Counted from the first letter of the stretch, positions 8,817 to 19,759 are shown. The stretch: DNA of 64,000 bases from Clostridium sp. (GCF_026168755.1 NZ_JAPFDR010000005.1:1-64000), one strand, 5' to 3'. Numbers and translations are program-made. Notes: generated by a model not told the origin, from the sequence alone.

Positions 8817-8853
8817 CTTCTATGAAATTATTTATTCATAGAAGTATTTTTTT
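8817..8853 (+). terminator. Intrinsic terminator after the YwiB-like gene
   Basis: Stem CTTCTATGAA/TTCATAGAAG with an 8-base loop, then a T-rich run including seven consecutive Ts. Confidence 0.88.
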
Positions 8854-8905
8854 GAATAAAAAAAGTCACATAGGAAATAATTAAAGAAAAGAGCTATAAA
8901 GGGGC

Positions 8906-9208
8906 GTGGATAATATAAATAAGTATGAAATTATAATATTCATTTTAAGCAGTTATTATGGCATGAGTTATGAAGACTTTAAAAAGAGACTTAAAAAGAA
9001 AGATAATCTATATTTAACAATTTTACTTATGAAGAAATTCAAATGTTTGAATTTAGAAGTTATTCAACAAAGCTTAGGGATTTCCAATAATAGAATGTTA
9101 AGTTATAAAATGAAAAAAGCAGAAGAAAAAATATTAATAAATAAAAGATTTAGAGATGAATATTTTGAATTAGAAGATAAAATAAAAGAAAATTTTAAAA
9201 ATGCATAA
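8906..9208 (+). CDS. Small helical protein, resembles DnaA domain IV / HTH
   Basis: The 100-residue protein is basic and helical. The segment from YYGMSYEDFKKR to RMLSYKMKKAEEKI has the spacing of a helix-turn-helix reminiscent of the DnaA DNA-binding domain, without its signature residues, so the similarity is only suggestive. The GTG start at 8906 is only one base after AAAGGGG, which is poor spacing. A non-standard downstream start (ATA/ATT near 8913) or a different site is possible. An in-frame stop at 8897 rules out an upstream start. It lies just before pyrG. Function unknown. Confidence 0.6.
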   Translation: MDNINKYEIIIFILSSYYGMSYEDFKKRLKKKDNLYLTILLMKKFKCLNLEVIQQSLGISNNRMLSYKMKKAEEKILINKRFRDEYFELEDKIKENFKNA

Positions 9209-9266
9209 AAAACACTAGCCTAATTCTAACTAATGTGATACTATAATATCTATGATTATTCTTCTT

Positions 9267-9298
9267 TTGACAATAAGAGAGATAATTTAAATTATACT
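9267..9298 (+). promoter_or_regulatory. Possible pyrG promoter
   Basis: TTGACA at 9267-9272 with AT-rich -10 candidates downstream (AATTAT with 17-base spacing, TATACT with 20-base spacing). The -35 is perfect but the -10 is ambiguous. Confidence 0.4.
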
Positions 9299-9336
9299 AC
9301 TATAAAAATCAATAGTCAATAGAAAATTTAAATTAA

Positions 9337-10962
<1,626 letters not shown>

Positions 10963-10966
10963 AAGG

Positions 10967-10996
10967 AAAGTGAAGATATCCTTCACTTTTCTTTTT
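10967..10996 (+). terminator. Intrinsic terminator after pyrG
   Basis: Stem AAAGTGAAG/CTTCACTTT with a 5-base loop, followed by TCTTTTT. Confidence 0.9.
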
Positions 10997-11045
10997 AATG
11001 TTATAAAATTATTTAAAGTGGATAATCTTATAATATAACTTTCTA

Positions 11046-11074
11046 TTGAATTTTAAAGTTTATTAGTTCATAAT
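11046..11074 (+). promoter_or_regulatory. Probable rho promoter
   Basis: TTGAAT (11046-11051), 17 bases, CATAAT (11069-11074). This would leave a leader of about 140 bases before rho, containing a small AAACCT/AGGTTT repeat (11164-11176). Rho is autoregulated through its leader in other bacteria. Here that is only a possibility. Confidence 0.4.
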
Positions 11075-11221
11075 TATATATAAACTTAAATATGCATTAT
11101 ATTAATTATAGCTATATTGTATATTTTATTTTAATAAGATTGTATTTCATTTCAAATATATCAAACCTTAGGTTTAATCTATTATTATCCCGAAGTAAAC
11201 AAAACTATTGGAGGTGTCAAT

Positions 11222-12652
11222 TTGACAAGAGAGGCATATGCTGAGATGACTTTAGTTGATTTAAAAAATAAGGCTAAAGAGCTTGGAATAAAAAACATAA
11301 GTAAATTAAAGAAAAGCGAAATAATTGATGAATTAGTAAAGGTTACTCCGAATACTATAGAAAAAAATGGAGTGATTTTAACAGAAAGAATAGCTCCTAA
11401 AGTAAAGGAACAAGAAAATTCTAATAATACTTTTTCAAATAATTATGAAAATAGAGAAAATTACTCTATGACGGATGAACAAAAAGAAGAGAAGAAAGAG
11501 AGACTAAAAGTTATGATAAATGAATCTGGCTCTTCTAAGGGAGTATTAGAAGTTCAAGAAAATAATAACTTTGGATTCTTAAGGTGCAATAACTATTTAA
11601 CTGGAGAAAATGATATATATGTATCTCCATCACAAATAAGAAGATTTAACTTAAGAACAGGTGATGAAGTTCAAGGGAAAGTAAGAGAAGCTAAAGAGGG
11701 AGAAAAATTTAAAGCTTTATTATTTGTAGAAAAAGTAAATGGTGATAATCCGGAAAAGGCTATAGGAAGAAAGAATTTTGAAACATTAACTCCTATATAT
11801 CCTAATGAAAGATTACATTTAGAAACTAATAATGAGAAAGATTTGTCTTCTAGATTAATGGATATTATTTGTCCAATAGGAAAAGGACAAAGAGGAATAA
11901 TTGTTGCTCCACCAAAAGCTGGTAAAACTACTTTATTAAAAAAAGTTGCACAAAATATTAGTAAGAACCATCCTGATATTAAGCTTATAGTTTTATTAAT
12001 AGATGAAAGACCTGAAGAAGTTACTGATATGAAAAGATCTATAAATGGAGATGTTATTTACTCAACATTTGATGAGGAACCACAAAACCATGCAAAGGTA
12101 GCTCAAATGGTGTTAGAGAGAGCCAAAAGAATGGTAGAGCAAGGGAAGGATGTTGTTATATTATTAGATAGTATAACTAGGTTATCTAGAGCTTATAATT
12201 TAACAATAAATCCAACAGGTAGAACATTATCAGGAGGATTAGATCCAGGTGCATTAATAATGCCTAAAAAGTTCTTTGGAGCAGCAAGAAATATAGAAGA
12301 AGGCGGAAGTTTAACTATTCTTGCTACAGCACTAGTTGAGACAGGATCAAGAATGGATGATATGATATTTGAAGAGTTTAAGGGAACTGGTAATATGGAA
12401 GTTCACTTAGATAGAAGACTTCAAGAAAGAAGAATATTCCCTGCAATTGATATTTATAAGTCTGGAACTAGAAAAGAGGATTTATTATTATCAGATGAAG
12501 AGAAAGAAGTAGCATTTGCTATTAGAAAAGTTATGTATAGAGATGGTAATATTGAAAATGTTACAGAAAATCTAATAAATATGTTATCTAAAACAAAAAA
12601 TAATAAAGAGTTTATTCAAGTTTTTCCTAAGAATGATATATTTAAAAAATAG
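11222..12652 (+). CDS. rho: Transcription termination factor Rho
   Basis: The 476-residue hexameric RNA helicase ends transcription of untranslated RNA. It has an N-terminal Rho_N (SAP-like) segment (about 8-45), a cold-shock-type RNA-binding domain (about 100-170, with NNFGFLR and [13 protein letters not shown]), and the RecA-like ATPase with Walker [12 protein letters not shown] near residue 235 and [11 protein letters not shown]. The start is TTG at 11222 with GGAGGTG upstream. The gene stands alone between two terminators. Confidence 0.97.
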   Translation: MTREAYAEMTLVDLKNKAKELGIKNISKLKKSEIIDELVKVTPNTIEKNGVILTERIAPKVKEQENSNNTFSNNYENRENYSMTDEQKEEKKERLKVMINESGSSKGVLEVQENNNFGFLRCNNYLTGENDIYVSPSQIRRFNLRTGDEVQGKVREAKEGEKFKALLFVEKVNGDNPEKAIGRKNFETLTPIYPNERLHLETNNEKDLSSRLMDIICPIGKGQRGIIVAPPKAGKTTLLKKVAQNISKNHPDIKLIVLLIDERPEEVTDMKRSINGDVIYSTFDEEPQNHAKVAQMVLERAKRMVEQGKDVVILLDSITRLSRAYNLTINPTGRTLSGGLDPGALIMPKKFFGAARNIEEGGSLTILATALVETGSRMDDMIFEEFKGTGNMEVHLDRRLQERRIFPAIDIYKSGTRKEDLLLSDEEKEVAFAIRKVMYRDGNIENVTENLINMLSKTKNNKEFIQVFPKNDIFKK

Positions 12653-12666
12653 TTAATAGCATATAT

Positions 12667-12769
12667 AAAGAGGCTTATTTTTAAAGTAGATAAATACAAA
12701 TTCCATAGTTGAAAAGTTTGTATTACTAATATCTATTAAATAAAAAGCCTCTTTTATTAATTTTTTTAT
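12667..12769 (+). terminator. Long two-tier terminator hairpin after rho
   Basis: An outer stem AAAGAGGCTT/AAGCCTCTTT encloses an inner imperfect stem (TAGATAAATACAAA with its near complement). TATTAATTTTTTT follows. About 100 bases is much longer than usual intrinsic terminators. Confidence 0.75.
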
Positions 12770-12770
12770 T

Positions 12771-12806
12771 AAAAGAAAAAATGAGAAAGAATGTAATTCT
12801 TTCTCA
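12771..12806 (-). terminator. Intrinsic terminator for rpmE
   Basis: Read on the minus strand: ATGAGAAAGAA/TTCTTTCTCAT stem with a short loop, followed by TTTTTTCTTTT. It is convergent with the rho terminator. Confidence 0.88.
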
Positions 12807-12823
12807 TAAATTCTAATTTAATC

Positions 12824-13030
12824 TTATTTGTTAAGACCGAACTTCTTATTGAACTTGTCAACTCTACCGCCGATATCAACGATTTTTTGCTTACCAGTGA
12901 AGAATGGGTGGCATTTAGCACATATATCAACTTTTAACTCTTCTTTAACTGAACCAGTTGTGAAAGTGTTTCCACATGCGCACTTAACCACAGCATCGTG
13001 ATGGTATTCTGGATGTATGCCTTGTTTCAT
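12824..13030 (-). CDS. rpmE: 50S ribosomal protein L31, zinc-binding type
   Basis: The 68-residue protein starts [10 protein letters not shown]. It has CAC near residue 16-18 and CAKC near 36-39, the four-cysteine pattern of the zinc-containing (C+) L31 form. The track start (13048) is a TTG inside the ribosome site. ATG at 13030 follows AGAGGTGAATCAA and matches the family. It has its own promoter and a palindromic leader. L31 sits in the central protuberance of the large subunit. Confidence 0.96.
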   Translation of the reverse strand: MKQGIHPEYHHDAVVKCACGNTFTTGSVKEELKVDICAKCHPFFTGKQKIVDIGGRVDKFNKKFGLNK

Positions 13031-13055
13031 TTGATTCACCTCTTTCAAAATACAT

Positions 13056-13075
13056 TCATTGAATTAATTCAATGA
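13056..13075 (-). promoter_or_regulatory. Perfect 20-bp palindrome at the 5' end of the rpmE leader
   Basis: The palindrome, centred on GAATTAATTC, lies just downstream of the predicted rpmE start point and would form a hairpin at the 5' end of the mRNA. L31 genes in several phyla have autoregulatory leader hairpins. Whether this is one needs comparison with those families. Confidence 0.5.
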
Positions 13076-13083
13076 CCTAATGA

Positions 13084-13112
13084 ATTATAACATAAGGGTG
13101 AAAAACAGTCAA
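13084..13112 (-). promoter_or_regulatory. rpmE promoter
   Basis: On the minus strand TTGACT (13112-13107), 17 bases, TATAAT (13089-13084) with an extended TG one base before the -10. Very close to the vegetative sigma-A consensus. Confidence 0.8.
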
Positions 13113-13155
13113 TATAACTAGGAAATAAAAACATCTTTTTAAGTATATATTAAAA

Positions 13156-13164
13156 TGCTATAAT
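13156..13164 (+). promoter_or_regulatory. Extended -10 promoter of tdk
   Basis: TGCTATAAT, a full extended -10 element, lies 33 bases before the tdk start. The -35 region (TTTTTA) is weak, as is usual for extended -10 promoters. Confidence 0.6.
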
Positions 13165-13196
13165 CGAAATAGACAAATATGAGAAGGAGAGACGTT

Positions 13197-13784
13197 ATGA
13201 GTAAATTATATTTTAGATATGGGGCCATGAATTCAGGAAAATCTACAAACCTTATGCAGGTAGCACACAATTATGAGGAGCGTGGAATGAGGGTTGTATT
13301 AATTAAACCATCAACTGATAAAAAAGGTGGAGATAAGTTAGTATCTAGATTAGGTGTTGAGCGTAAAGTTGACTTATTAATTAATGATGAACAAAACATA
13401 TATGAAGAGATTAAAAAATGGGAAGATAACAAATATAAAATAGATTGTATATTAGTAGATGAAGTACAGTTTTTAAAATCTCATCAAATAGATGAACTTT
13501 TTGAAATTGCAGTTTGCTTAGATATACCAGTTATTTGCTATGGGCTTAGAACAGATTTTAAAATGCAAGGCTTTGAAGGAAGTACAAGATTACTATTATT
13601 AGCGCATAGTGTAGAGGAGTTAAAAACTATATGTAAATGTGGAAGAAAAGCAGTTTTAAATGGTAGAAGAATAAATGGAAAATTTGTTTTTGAGGGTGAG
13701 CAAGTTGCTATAGATAATGTAGACAATGTTGAATATGAATCTTTGTGTGGACATTGTTACTTTAAATTTAAAAATGAAAAATAA
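13197..13784 (+). CDS. tdk: Thymidine kinase
   Basis: The 195-residue type II thymidine kinase salvages thymidine to dTMP. The P-loop is GAMNSGKSTNL near residues 8-18, the Walker B region is DEVQFL, and two Cys pairs (CKCG and CGHC) form the zinc lasso. ATG 13197 follows GAGAAGGAGAGACGTT. The upstream in-track start falls in the ribosome site. The next gene starts 17 bases downstream, so the two are likely co-transcribed. Confidence 0.95.
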   Translation: MSKLYFRYGAMNSGKSTNLMQVAHNYEERGMRVVLIKPSTDKKGGDKLVSRLGVERKVDLLINDEQNIYEEIKKWEDNKYKIDCILVDEVQFLKSHQIDELFEIAVCLDIPVICYGLRTDFKMQGFEGSTRLLLLAHSVEELKTICKCGRKAVLNGRRINGKFVFEGEQVAIDNVDNVEYESLCGHCYFKFKNEK

Positions 13785-13801
13785 AATGAAAGAGTGATGA
13801 T

Positions 13802-15556
13802 ATGAGAAAATGTGATGTTGGGGGTCAGGCTATAATTGAAGGAGTTATGATGCGTGGTTCTAAAGGATTAGCAACTGCGGTAAGAACTCCAAATGGAAAA
13901 ATAGAAGTTAAAGTTAAAAAAACAAAGCCAATAACAAAAAGATATAGAATTTTAAATATTCCTATAATTAGAGGAGCAGCTACATTAATAGATTCATTAA
14001 TAGTTGGTATTAATACGCTAAATTATTCAGCAAGTTTTTTTGAAGAAGATGAAGAAGAATCAAAATTTGATCTTTGGCTTAAAAGTAAATTAGGAGATAA
14101 AGGTGCTAATGATTTGCTTGTTACAATAACTATGATGATTTCTCTTTTAATTGCTGCTGGATTGTTTCTTGGTATACCTACTGCAGTAGCATCAATATTT
14201 AAAAATATAGGATTACATCCTATAGTATTAAATTTAATTGAATCAGCTATAAGAATAGCTATCTTAGTAACTTATATGTATTTAATAAGTAAGTTAGATG
14301 ATATATACAGGGTATTTCAATATCATGGTGCAGAACATAAAACTATATTTTGTTATGAGTCTGAAGAAAAACTAACGATTGAAAATGTAAGAAAGTTTGG
14401 AAGATTACATCCTAGATGTGGAACTAATTTTCTATTTTTAACTATGATAGTTAGTATTATTTTGTTTACTTTAACAGGATGGGGTGGATTTTGGCAAAGA
14501 CTTATATTGAGAATAGTACTTATGCCTATAGTTGCTGGAATTACGTATGAATTAATAAAATGGCTTGGAAGGACTGAAAGTAAATTGGGAAAGATTATTG
14601 CATATCCAGGTTTAAAATTACAAGAGCTTACTACTAAGGAGCCTGATGATTCTCAATTAGAAGTTGCTATAAAATCTTTAATGGCAGCAGAAGGAATTGA
14701 ATATAAGAAGACAATTGGGGAATTATTAATAGATGGGAACAAGATATTAAAGGAAGTCGATATAGAAACTTATATATTAGATACTCAATTATTATTAGGA
14801 AAAGTTCTTGGAAAAGATAAACTTTATTTAATTACTAACAAGGAAGAGGAAGTTAGCAAATTCAAGGAAAGAGAATTTTATAGATTAATAAAGAAAAGAA
14901 AAGAAAAAATGCCTATTAAGTATATATTAAAGAGTGCTGAATTTATGGGATTAGATTTTTATGTTAAAGAAGGTGTACTTATTCCAAGAGGAGATACTGA
15001 AATATTAGTAGAAGAAATTCTTAATATTATTAAGGATGATAGAGAGTACACAGTTTGTGATTTATGTTGTGGAAGTGGTGCTATAGGTATATCTGTTGCT
15101 TATTTAAGAGAAAACACTAAGGTAGATTTAATTGATTATTATGATATTCCGGAAAAAGTAACTAAGAGGAATATAACAAAGCATAATTTAAACTCTAGAG
15201 CAACATTTATAAAAAGTGATTTACTAGAAGAACCTATAAATCAACAAAATAAATATGATATATTAGTTTCTAATCCACCATATATAAAGGAAGAAATTAT
15301 AGAGACATTAATGGATGATGTTAAAAATTATGAACCTCATACAGCCTTAAGTGGTGGAGAAGATGGGCTATATTTCTATAAAAAAATTGTTGATGATAGT
15401 GATAAAATATTAAATGAGAATGGAATATTAGCCTTTGAAATAGGGCACGATCAAGGTGAAGAGGTTAGTGATTTAATGCTTGAAAAAGGATATAAAAATG
15501 TAAGGGTAGTTAAGGATTTAGCAGGGCATGATAGAGTAGTTATTGGTGAACTTTAG
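13802..15556 (+). CDS. prmC: YqhQ (DUF1385) - PrmC fusion protein
   Basis: This 584-residue protein joins two families. Residues 1 to about 295 are a DUF1385/YqhQ-type membrane protein (GGQAIIEGVMMRG, FQYHGAEHKTI, HPRCGTNFLF, several hydrophobic helices). Residues about 300-584 are PrmC, the N5-glutamine methyltransferase of release factors, with an SAM site CDLCCGSGAIGIS and the catalytic NPPY. The PrmC half would methylate the GGQ glutamine of RF1 and RF2. prfA follows at 91 bases, which fits this. No frameshift or internal start is evident, so I read it as a true fusion that ties PrmC to the membrane. Confidence 0.9.
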   Translation: MRKCDVGGQAIIEGVMMRGSKGLATAVRTPNGKIEVKVKKTKPITKRYRILNIPIIRGAATLIDSLIVGINTLNYSASFFEEDEEESKFDLWLKSKLGDKGANDLLVTITMMISLLIAAGLFLGIPTAVASIFKNIGLHPIVLNLIESAIRIAILVTYMYLISKLDDIYRVFQYHGAEHKTIFCYESEEKLTIENVRKFGRLHPRCGTNFLFLTMIVSIILFTLTGWGGFWQRLILRIVLMPIVAGITYELIKWLGRTESKLGKIIAYPGLKLQELTTKEPDDSQLEVAIKSLMAAEGIEYKKTIGELLIDGNKILKEVDIETYILDTQLLLGKVLGKDKLYLITNKEEEVSKFKEREFYRLIKKRKEKMPIKYILKSAEFMGLDFYVKEGVLIPRGDTEILVEEILNIIKDDREYTVCDLCCGSGAIGISVAYLRENTKVDLIDYYDIPEKVTKRNITKHNLNSRATFIKSDLLEEPINQQNKYDILVSNPPYIKEEIIETLMDDVKNYEPHTALSGGEDGLYFYKKIVDDSDKILNENGILAFEIGHDQGEEVSDLMLEKGYKNVRVVKDLAGHDRVVIGEL

Positions 15557-15581
15557 AAAAATATTATGTGCTTGTTAGAAC

Positions 15582-15611
15582 TTGATAAAATCATGATTAT
15601 TATGTTATAAT
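15582..15611 (+). promoter_or_regulatory. prfA promoter
   Basis: TTGATA (15582-15587), 18 bases, TATAAT (15606-15611) with an extended TG. It lets prfA be transcribed apart from prmC. Confidence 0.65.
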
Positions 15612-15647
15612 ATTTCAATATGAAAAAATACAGTACGGAGTGATACT

Positions 15648-16733
15648 ATGTTATTAGATAAATTAGCATTTACGGAAAATAAATACGAAGAACTATCAGT
15701 TAAAATATCAGATCCTTCAATAATGGCTAACCAAAAAGAGTGGAGAAAGTTATGTAAGGAACATGCTGACTTAGAAATAATAGTAACAGCATATAGAGAA
15801 TATAAAAAGGTAGTTGAAGATTTAGAAGCTAACAAAGAAATGTTAGAAGAAGAAACAGATAAAGAAATGAAAGAAATGTTATCTGAAGAGATTTCAAGTC
15901 TTAAAGAACAAGAAGAAGAATTAGAAAATAAGATACAAATTTTATTATTACCAAAAGATCCTAACGATGATAAAAACGTATTTGTTGAAATCAGAGGTGG
16001 AGCTGGTGGAGATGAAGCAGCATTATTCGCAGCAAATCTTTTCAGAATGTATACAAGATACGCAGAATCTCAAAGATGGTCAGTTGAAATGATGAGCTCA
16101 AATGAAAATGACCTTGGTGGATTTAAAGAAGTTGTATTTATGATTAAAGGTAATGGAGCTTATTCAAAGCTTAAGTATGAAAGTGGTGTACATAGAGTAC
16201 AAAGAGTACCAGATACAGAAAGTTCAGGTAGAATTCATACGTCTACAGCTACAGTTGCGGTTTTACCAGAAGTTGATGATGTTGAAATAGAAATCAATGA
16301 TAAAGATTTAAGAATTGATGTTTACAGATCTTCAGGTAATGGAGGACAATGTGTTAATACAACAGATTCAGCAGTTAGAATAACACATATACCTACAGGT
16401 ACAGTTGTTGCATGTCAAGATGAAAAATCACAACTTAAGAATAAAGAAAAAGCTATGAAAGTATTAAGAGCTAGACTTTATGAAGTTGCAGAAGCTGAAA
16501 GGCTTGCAGGAATTGCAGAAGATAGAAAGAGCCAGGTTGGTACAGGGGATAGAAGTGAAAGAATAAGAACTTATAACTATCCTCAAGGAAGAGTTACTGA
16601 TCATAGAATTGGATTAACATTATATAAATTAGATACTTTTATGAATGGAGATATTGAAGAAGTTATAAATGCGTTAATTACTGCAGACCAAGCAGAAAAA
16701 ATGCAAGCAATGGGTAATACTGATTCAATATAA
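15648..16733 (+). CDS. prfA: Peptide chain release factor 1
   Basis: The 361-residue RF1 reads UAA and UAG. The stop-codon tripeptide region reads PDT (PxT class, RF1), and the catalytic GGQ lies in [17 protein letters not shown], the loop that PrmC methylates. It has the usual family length and N-terminal helices. ATG 15648 has ACGGAGTGAT upstream. The residue after GGQ is Cys instead of the common His. The catalytic Gln is intact. Confidence 0.97.
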   Translation: MLLDKLAFTENKYEELSVKISDPSIMANQKEWRKLCKEHADLEIIVTAYREYKKVVEDLEANKEMLEEETDKEMKEMLSEEISSLKEQEEELENKIQILLLPKDPNDDKNVFVEIRGGAGGDEAALFAANLFRMYTRYAESQRWSVEMMSSNENDLGGFKEVVFMIKGNGAYSKLKYESGVHRVQRVPDTESSGRIHTSTATVAVLPEVDDVEIEINDKDLRIDVYRSSGNGGQCVNTTDSAVRITHIPTGTVVACQDEKSQLKNKEKAMKVLRARLYEVAEAERLAGIAEDRKSQVGTGDRSERIRTYNYPQGRVTDHRIGLTLYKLDTFMNGDIEEVINALITADQAEKMQAMGNTDSI

Positions 16734-16742
16734 TGCGTTTAG

Positions 16743-16774
16743 AAGCCTTGCATTATTTAATGTAAGGCTTTTAA
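16743..16774 (+). terminator. Weak terminator after prfA
   Basis: Stem AAGCCTTGCAT/ATGTAAGGCTT with a short loop, followed only by TTAAAA. Termination is probably partial, letting transcription continue into the next gene. Confidence 0.5.
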
Positions 16775-16787
16775 AATAGGTGATAAT

Positions 16788-17375
16788 ATGAAGATTGAAA
16801 AAGCAATAAAGAAACAAAATAGGTATAATAAGCTATTTATTATTTTTATGTTTTTTTTAGCAATATTCCTTCCGATTATAACTTACTTAGCATATATTAG
16901 GACTTTTAATATGTTAGCATTTCTATTATTAATAGAAATTCTTATTTTCATAGCAATTATAAGAAAAGTTAATGACTGTACATTGAACTTTATTTGTGCT
17001 AATAATAAATTAAAGTTTAGAGATGGGTTATTTTCATCTTATACATATATTCAATGTGATAGAATGGCTATTGTACATACTAATAAAAATAATGAAGATA
17101 TGGAAATTATAATTGTTACTAGAGGAAAAGTTAAAAATCAAAAGATGAAACTAATAAATAAAGAGTTTATGAAAAAATATGAAGAGGCAGCACTTGAGTA
17201 TAGACGGATAAAAAGAATAAATCAAGATGTAGCTTTTTATTTTAAGGTTATTAAATATGGAGAATTAAAAAAATATATACTTTTAGATAATATATATAGA
17301 AATTGTGTTAATGCTACATATACGGCATCAGCTATAGATAGTATAAAAATAGCAAGAAGTCAAAAAGAAATTTAA
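16788..17375 (+). CDS. Membrane protein of unknown function
   Basis: The 195-residue protein has two adjacent hydrophobic segments (about 18-38 and 43-58) followed by a soluble, beta-rich tail, the layout of small PH-like membrane proteins. No family is recognised. AGGTGATAAT precedes the ATG. It lies between prfA and ywlC, 19 bases before the latter, and may be co-transcribed with it. The role is unknown. Confidence 0.7.
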   Translation: MKIEKAIKKQNRYNKLFIIFMFFLAIFLPIITYLAYIRTFNMLAFLLLIEILIFIAIIRKVNDCTLNFICANNKLKFRDGLFSSYTYIQCDRMAIVHTNKNNEDMEIIIVTRGKVKNQKMKLINKEFMKKYEEAALEYRRIKRINQDVAFYFKVIKYGELKKYILLDNIYRNCVNATYTASAIDSIKIARSQKEI

Positions 17376-17394
17376 AGAAAGAAGGTAATCCCTT

Positions 17395-18444
17395 ATGGAA
17401 ACTAAGGTTGCCATAATTAAAGATATTAAAAAAGATATTAAATTTATAGAGGAAGCTGCAGAAGTTATAAGAGCTGGTGGAACAGTAGCTTTTCCTACAG
17501 AAACAGTATACGGTTTAGGCGCAAATGCATTAAATGAAGAGTCTGTAAAAAAGATATTTATTGCTAAGGGGAGACCACAAGATAATCCATTAATTGTTCA
17601 TGTTAGCTCTAAAGATATTTCTAGCTTAGTAAAAGAGGTTCCTACTATAGCTCAAGAGTTAATTAATAAATTTTGGCCAGGTCCGTTAACTATAATTTTA
17701 GAAAAAAAATATATTATACCTAATATGACAAGTGCAAACCTTGATACTATTGGTATAAGAATGCCTAACTCAGAGATAGCACTTAAACTTATAGAACTTT
17801 CAGAAAGACCAATTGCTGCACCATCAGCTAATATATCAGGGAGACCAAGTCCAACTGAAGTAGAAAGATGCGTGGAAGATTTAAATGGTAGAGTTGATTA
17901 TATAATTGGCGGAGAAAGTAGTGATATTGGAGTTGAATCTACTATTATTGATTGTACAGTTAACCCTCCGATGATATTAAGACCAGGTGGAATAACTTTA
18001 GAAATGCTTAGGGAAATAGATTCTAATATAGATATAGATAAAGCATTAAAATCAAAACCAAGTGCTGACTTAAAACCAAAGGCACCTGGAATGAAGTATA
18101 GGCACTATGCTCCAAAGGCACATTTAAAAATAATTAGAGGCAAAAATGAAAAAACTATTGAAATTATTAAAGAAATGTTAGAAAATTATATAGAAAAAAA
18201 TAATGATGTAGCTGTACTGACTACAGATGAGAACTTAAATAAATTTGATAAAGGTAGTGTGATATCTTTAGGTAGTGAGAAAGATTTAAGTCAAATTGCC
18301 AAACATCTTTTTGAAGCCTTACGAAAATGTGATGACCTAGGTGTACAATATATTTTATGTCAGGGATTTGAAGAAAAAGGTGTTGGTGTTGCAATAATGA
18401 ATAGGTTAAGTAAAGCTGCTGGATATGATATTGTAGATGTATAA
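17395..18444 (+). CDS. ywlC: L-threonylcarbamoyladenylate synthase (Sua5/YwlC)
   Basis: This 349-residue enzyme makes threonylcarbamoyl-AMP, the first step of t6A tRNA modification at position 37. The YrdC-type domain (about 15-200) shows GGTVAFPTETVYGLG, KGRPQDNPLIVH and RPGGITLE. A C-terminal Sua5 domain (about 235-345) marks the long form. TsaB and TsaE, which act later in t6A synthesis, are encoded at 52.7-53.9 kb. AAGAAGG precedes the ATG. Confidence 0.95.
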   Translation: METKVAIIKDIKKDIKFIEEAAEVIRAGGTVAFPTETVYGLGANALNEESVKKIFIAKGRPQDNPLIVHVSSKDISSLVKEVPTIAQELINKFWPGPLTIILEKKYIIPNMTSANLDTIGIRMPNSEIALKLIELSERPIAAPSANISGRPSPTEVERCVEDLNGRVDYIIGGESSDIGVESTIIDCTVNPPMILRPGGITLEMLREIDSNIDIDKALKSKPSADLKPKAPGMKYRHYAPKAHLKIIRGKNEKTIEIIKEMLENYIEKNNDVAVLTTDENLNKFDKGSVISLGSEKDLSQIAKHLFEALRKCDDLGVQYILCQGFEEKGVGVAIMNRLSKAAGYDIVDV

Positions 18445-18539
18445 ATAAGGAGGATGGGGGAACCTATTCTTCTTTTTTTATAAAATAAAGATATAATAAT
18501 ATAATTGTTATATATTAAATAACAGAAAGGTTGGTTTTT

Positions 18540-18989
18540 ATGAAGATTGCGTTAGGTTGTGACCATGGTGGATTAAACTTAAAAGAAGAAATAGCTAAAT
18601 ATCTAGAAACTCAAAATATTGAGTTTAAGGATTTTGGAACATATACTGAAGAATCATGCGATTATGCTGATATAGCATTACCAGTTGCTGAGGCTGTAGT
18701 AGCTAAAGAGTTTGATTTTGGTATATTAATTTGTGGTACAGGAATAGGAATAGGAATTGCGGCAAATAAGGTTCCAGGAGTAAGAGCAGCACTTTGTTCA
18801 GATACATTTAGTGCACATGCCACTAGAGAACATAATGATGCTAATATATTAACTATGGGGGAAAGAGTTGTTGGCAAGGGATTAGCGATAGACATAGTTA
18901 AGGCATTTTTAGGCGCTGAATTTGAAGGCGATAGACATGCAAGAAGAATTAATAAAGTCACAGAAATTGAAAAAAAATATTCTAAATAA
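18540..18989 (+). CDS. rpiB: Ribose-5-phosphate isomerase B
   Basis: The 149-residue RpiB/LacAB-family enzyme interconverts ribose-5-P and ribulose-5-P. It starts KIALGCDHGG, with the active-site Cys in LICGTGIGIGIAANK and HNDANILTMGER downstream. The track start is a TTG at 18531. ATG 18540 lies 9 bases after AAAGG and matches the family. upp begins 27 bases downstream, a sensible pairing since both feed nucleotide metabolism. Confidence 0.94.
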   Translation: MKIALGCDHGGLNLKEEIAKYLETQNIEFKDFGTYTEESCDYADIALPVAEAVVAKEFDFGILICGTGIGIGIAANKVPGVRAALCSDTFSAHATREHNDANILTMGERVVGKGLAIDIVKAFLGAEFEGDRHARRINKVTEIEKKYSK

Positions 18990-19016
18990 TAAAATTTACT
19001 TAGGAGGAATAAGAAA

Positions 19017-19646
19017 ATGAGTAAAGTAACAGAAATGAAACACCCTTTAATATCACATAAATTAGCATACATAAGAAGTAAGGATACAGGATCAAAATAC
19101 TTTAGAGAGTTAGTTGAAGAAGTATCTATGTTAATGGCATATGAAGTTACTAGAGATTTAGAGACTGAAGAAGTTGAAGTAGAAACTCCAATATGCAAAA
19201 CTAAGTGTCAAATGTTAGCAGGAAAGAAGATGGCGATAGTTCCAATATTAAGAGCTGGACTTGGAATGGTAGATGGAATATTAAACTTAATTCCAGCAGC
19301 AAAGGTTGGACATATAGGTTTATATAGGGATGAAGAAACTCTTCAACCAGTAGAGTATTTTTGTAAGCTTCCACAAGATATAGCTGAAAGAGATGTAATT
19401 GTAGTTGATCCAATGTTAGCAACAGGGGGCTCTGCAGCTGATGCTATAACTTTATTAAAACAAAGAGGAGCTAAGAAAATAAGATTAATGTGTTTAATTT
19501 CTTCTCCAGAAGGAATTAAGTTAGTTCAAGAGCAACATCCAGATGTTGATATTTATGTTGCAGCTATTGATGAAAAATTAAATGAAAAGGGATATATTGT
19601 ACCAGGTCTTGGAGATGCTGGAGATAGACTTTTTGGAACTAAGTAA
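19017..19646 (+). CDS. upp: Uracil phosphoribosyltransferase
   Basis: The 209-residue salvage enzyme joins uracil and PRPP to give UMP. The PRPP-binding loop is [16 protein letters not shown] (about 129-144), and the uracil-binding tail [16 protein letters not shown] is complete. The ribosome site TAGGAGGAAT precedes the ATG. A strong terminator ends the rpiB-upp unit. Confidence 0.97.
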   Translation: MSKVTEMKHPLISHKLAYIRSKDTGSKYFRELVEEVSMLMAYEVTRDLETEEVEVETPICKTKCQMLAGKKMAIVPILRAGLGMVDGILNLIPAAKVGHIGLYRDEETLQPVEYFCKLPQDIAERDVIVVDPMLATGGSAADAITLLKQRGAKKIRLMCLISSPEGIKLVQEQHPDVDIYVAAIDEKLNEKGYIVPGLGDAGDRLFGTK

Positions 19647-19647
19647 T

Positions 19648-19680
19648 AAAAAGCGAAGACAGCAGTCTTCGCTTTTTATT
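19648..19680 (+). terminator. Intrinsic terminator after upp
   Basis: Perfect 13-bp stem AAAAAGCGAAGAC/GTCTTCGCTTTTT with a 4-base loop. The A tract on the 5' side makes it symmetrical. Confidence 0.93.
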
Positions 19681-19759
19681 AAATTAATATGTTATATGAT
19701 AAACTGAAATAATGGTAAGCTAAAATTAATTTGGTAAAAGAAATAGGAGGACAAATATT

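Noticed and set aside
18445-18490. Terminator after ywlC
   Set aside because: A T run is present (CTTCTTTTTTT) but the upstream complementarity is too weak to call a hairpin.
18662-19198. 178-codon minus-strand ORF
   Set aside because: It lies across rpiB and upp, which are certain. It has low-complexity S/L/I-rich composition and no ribosome site.
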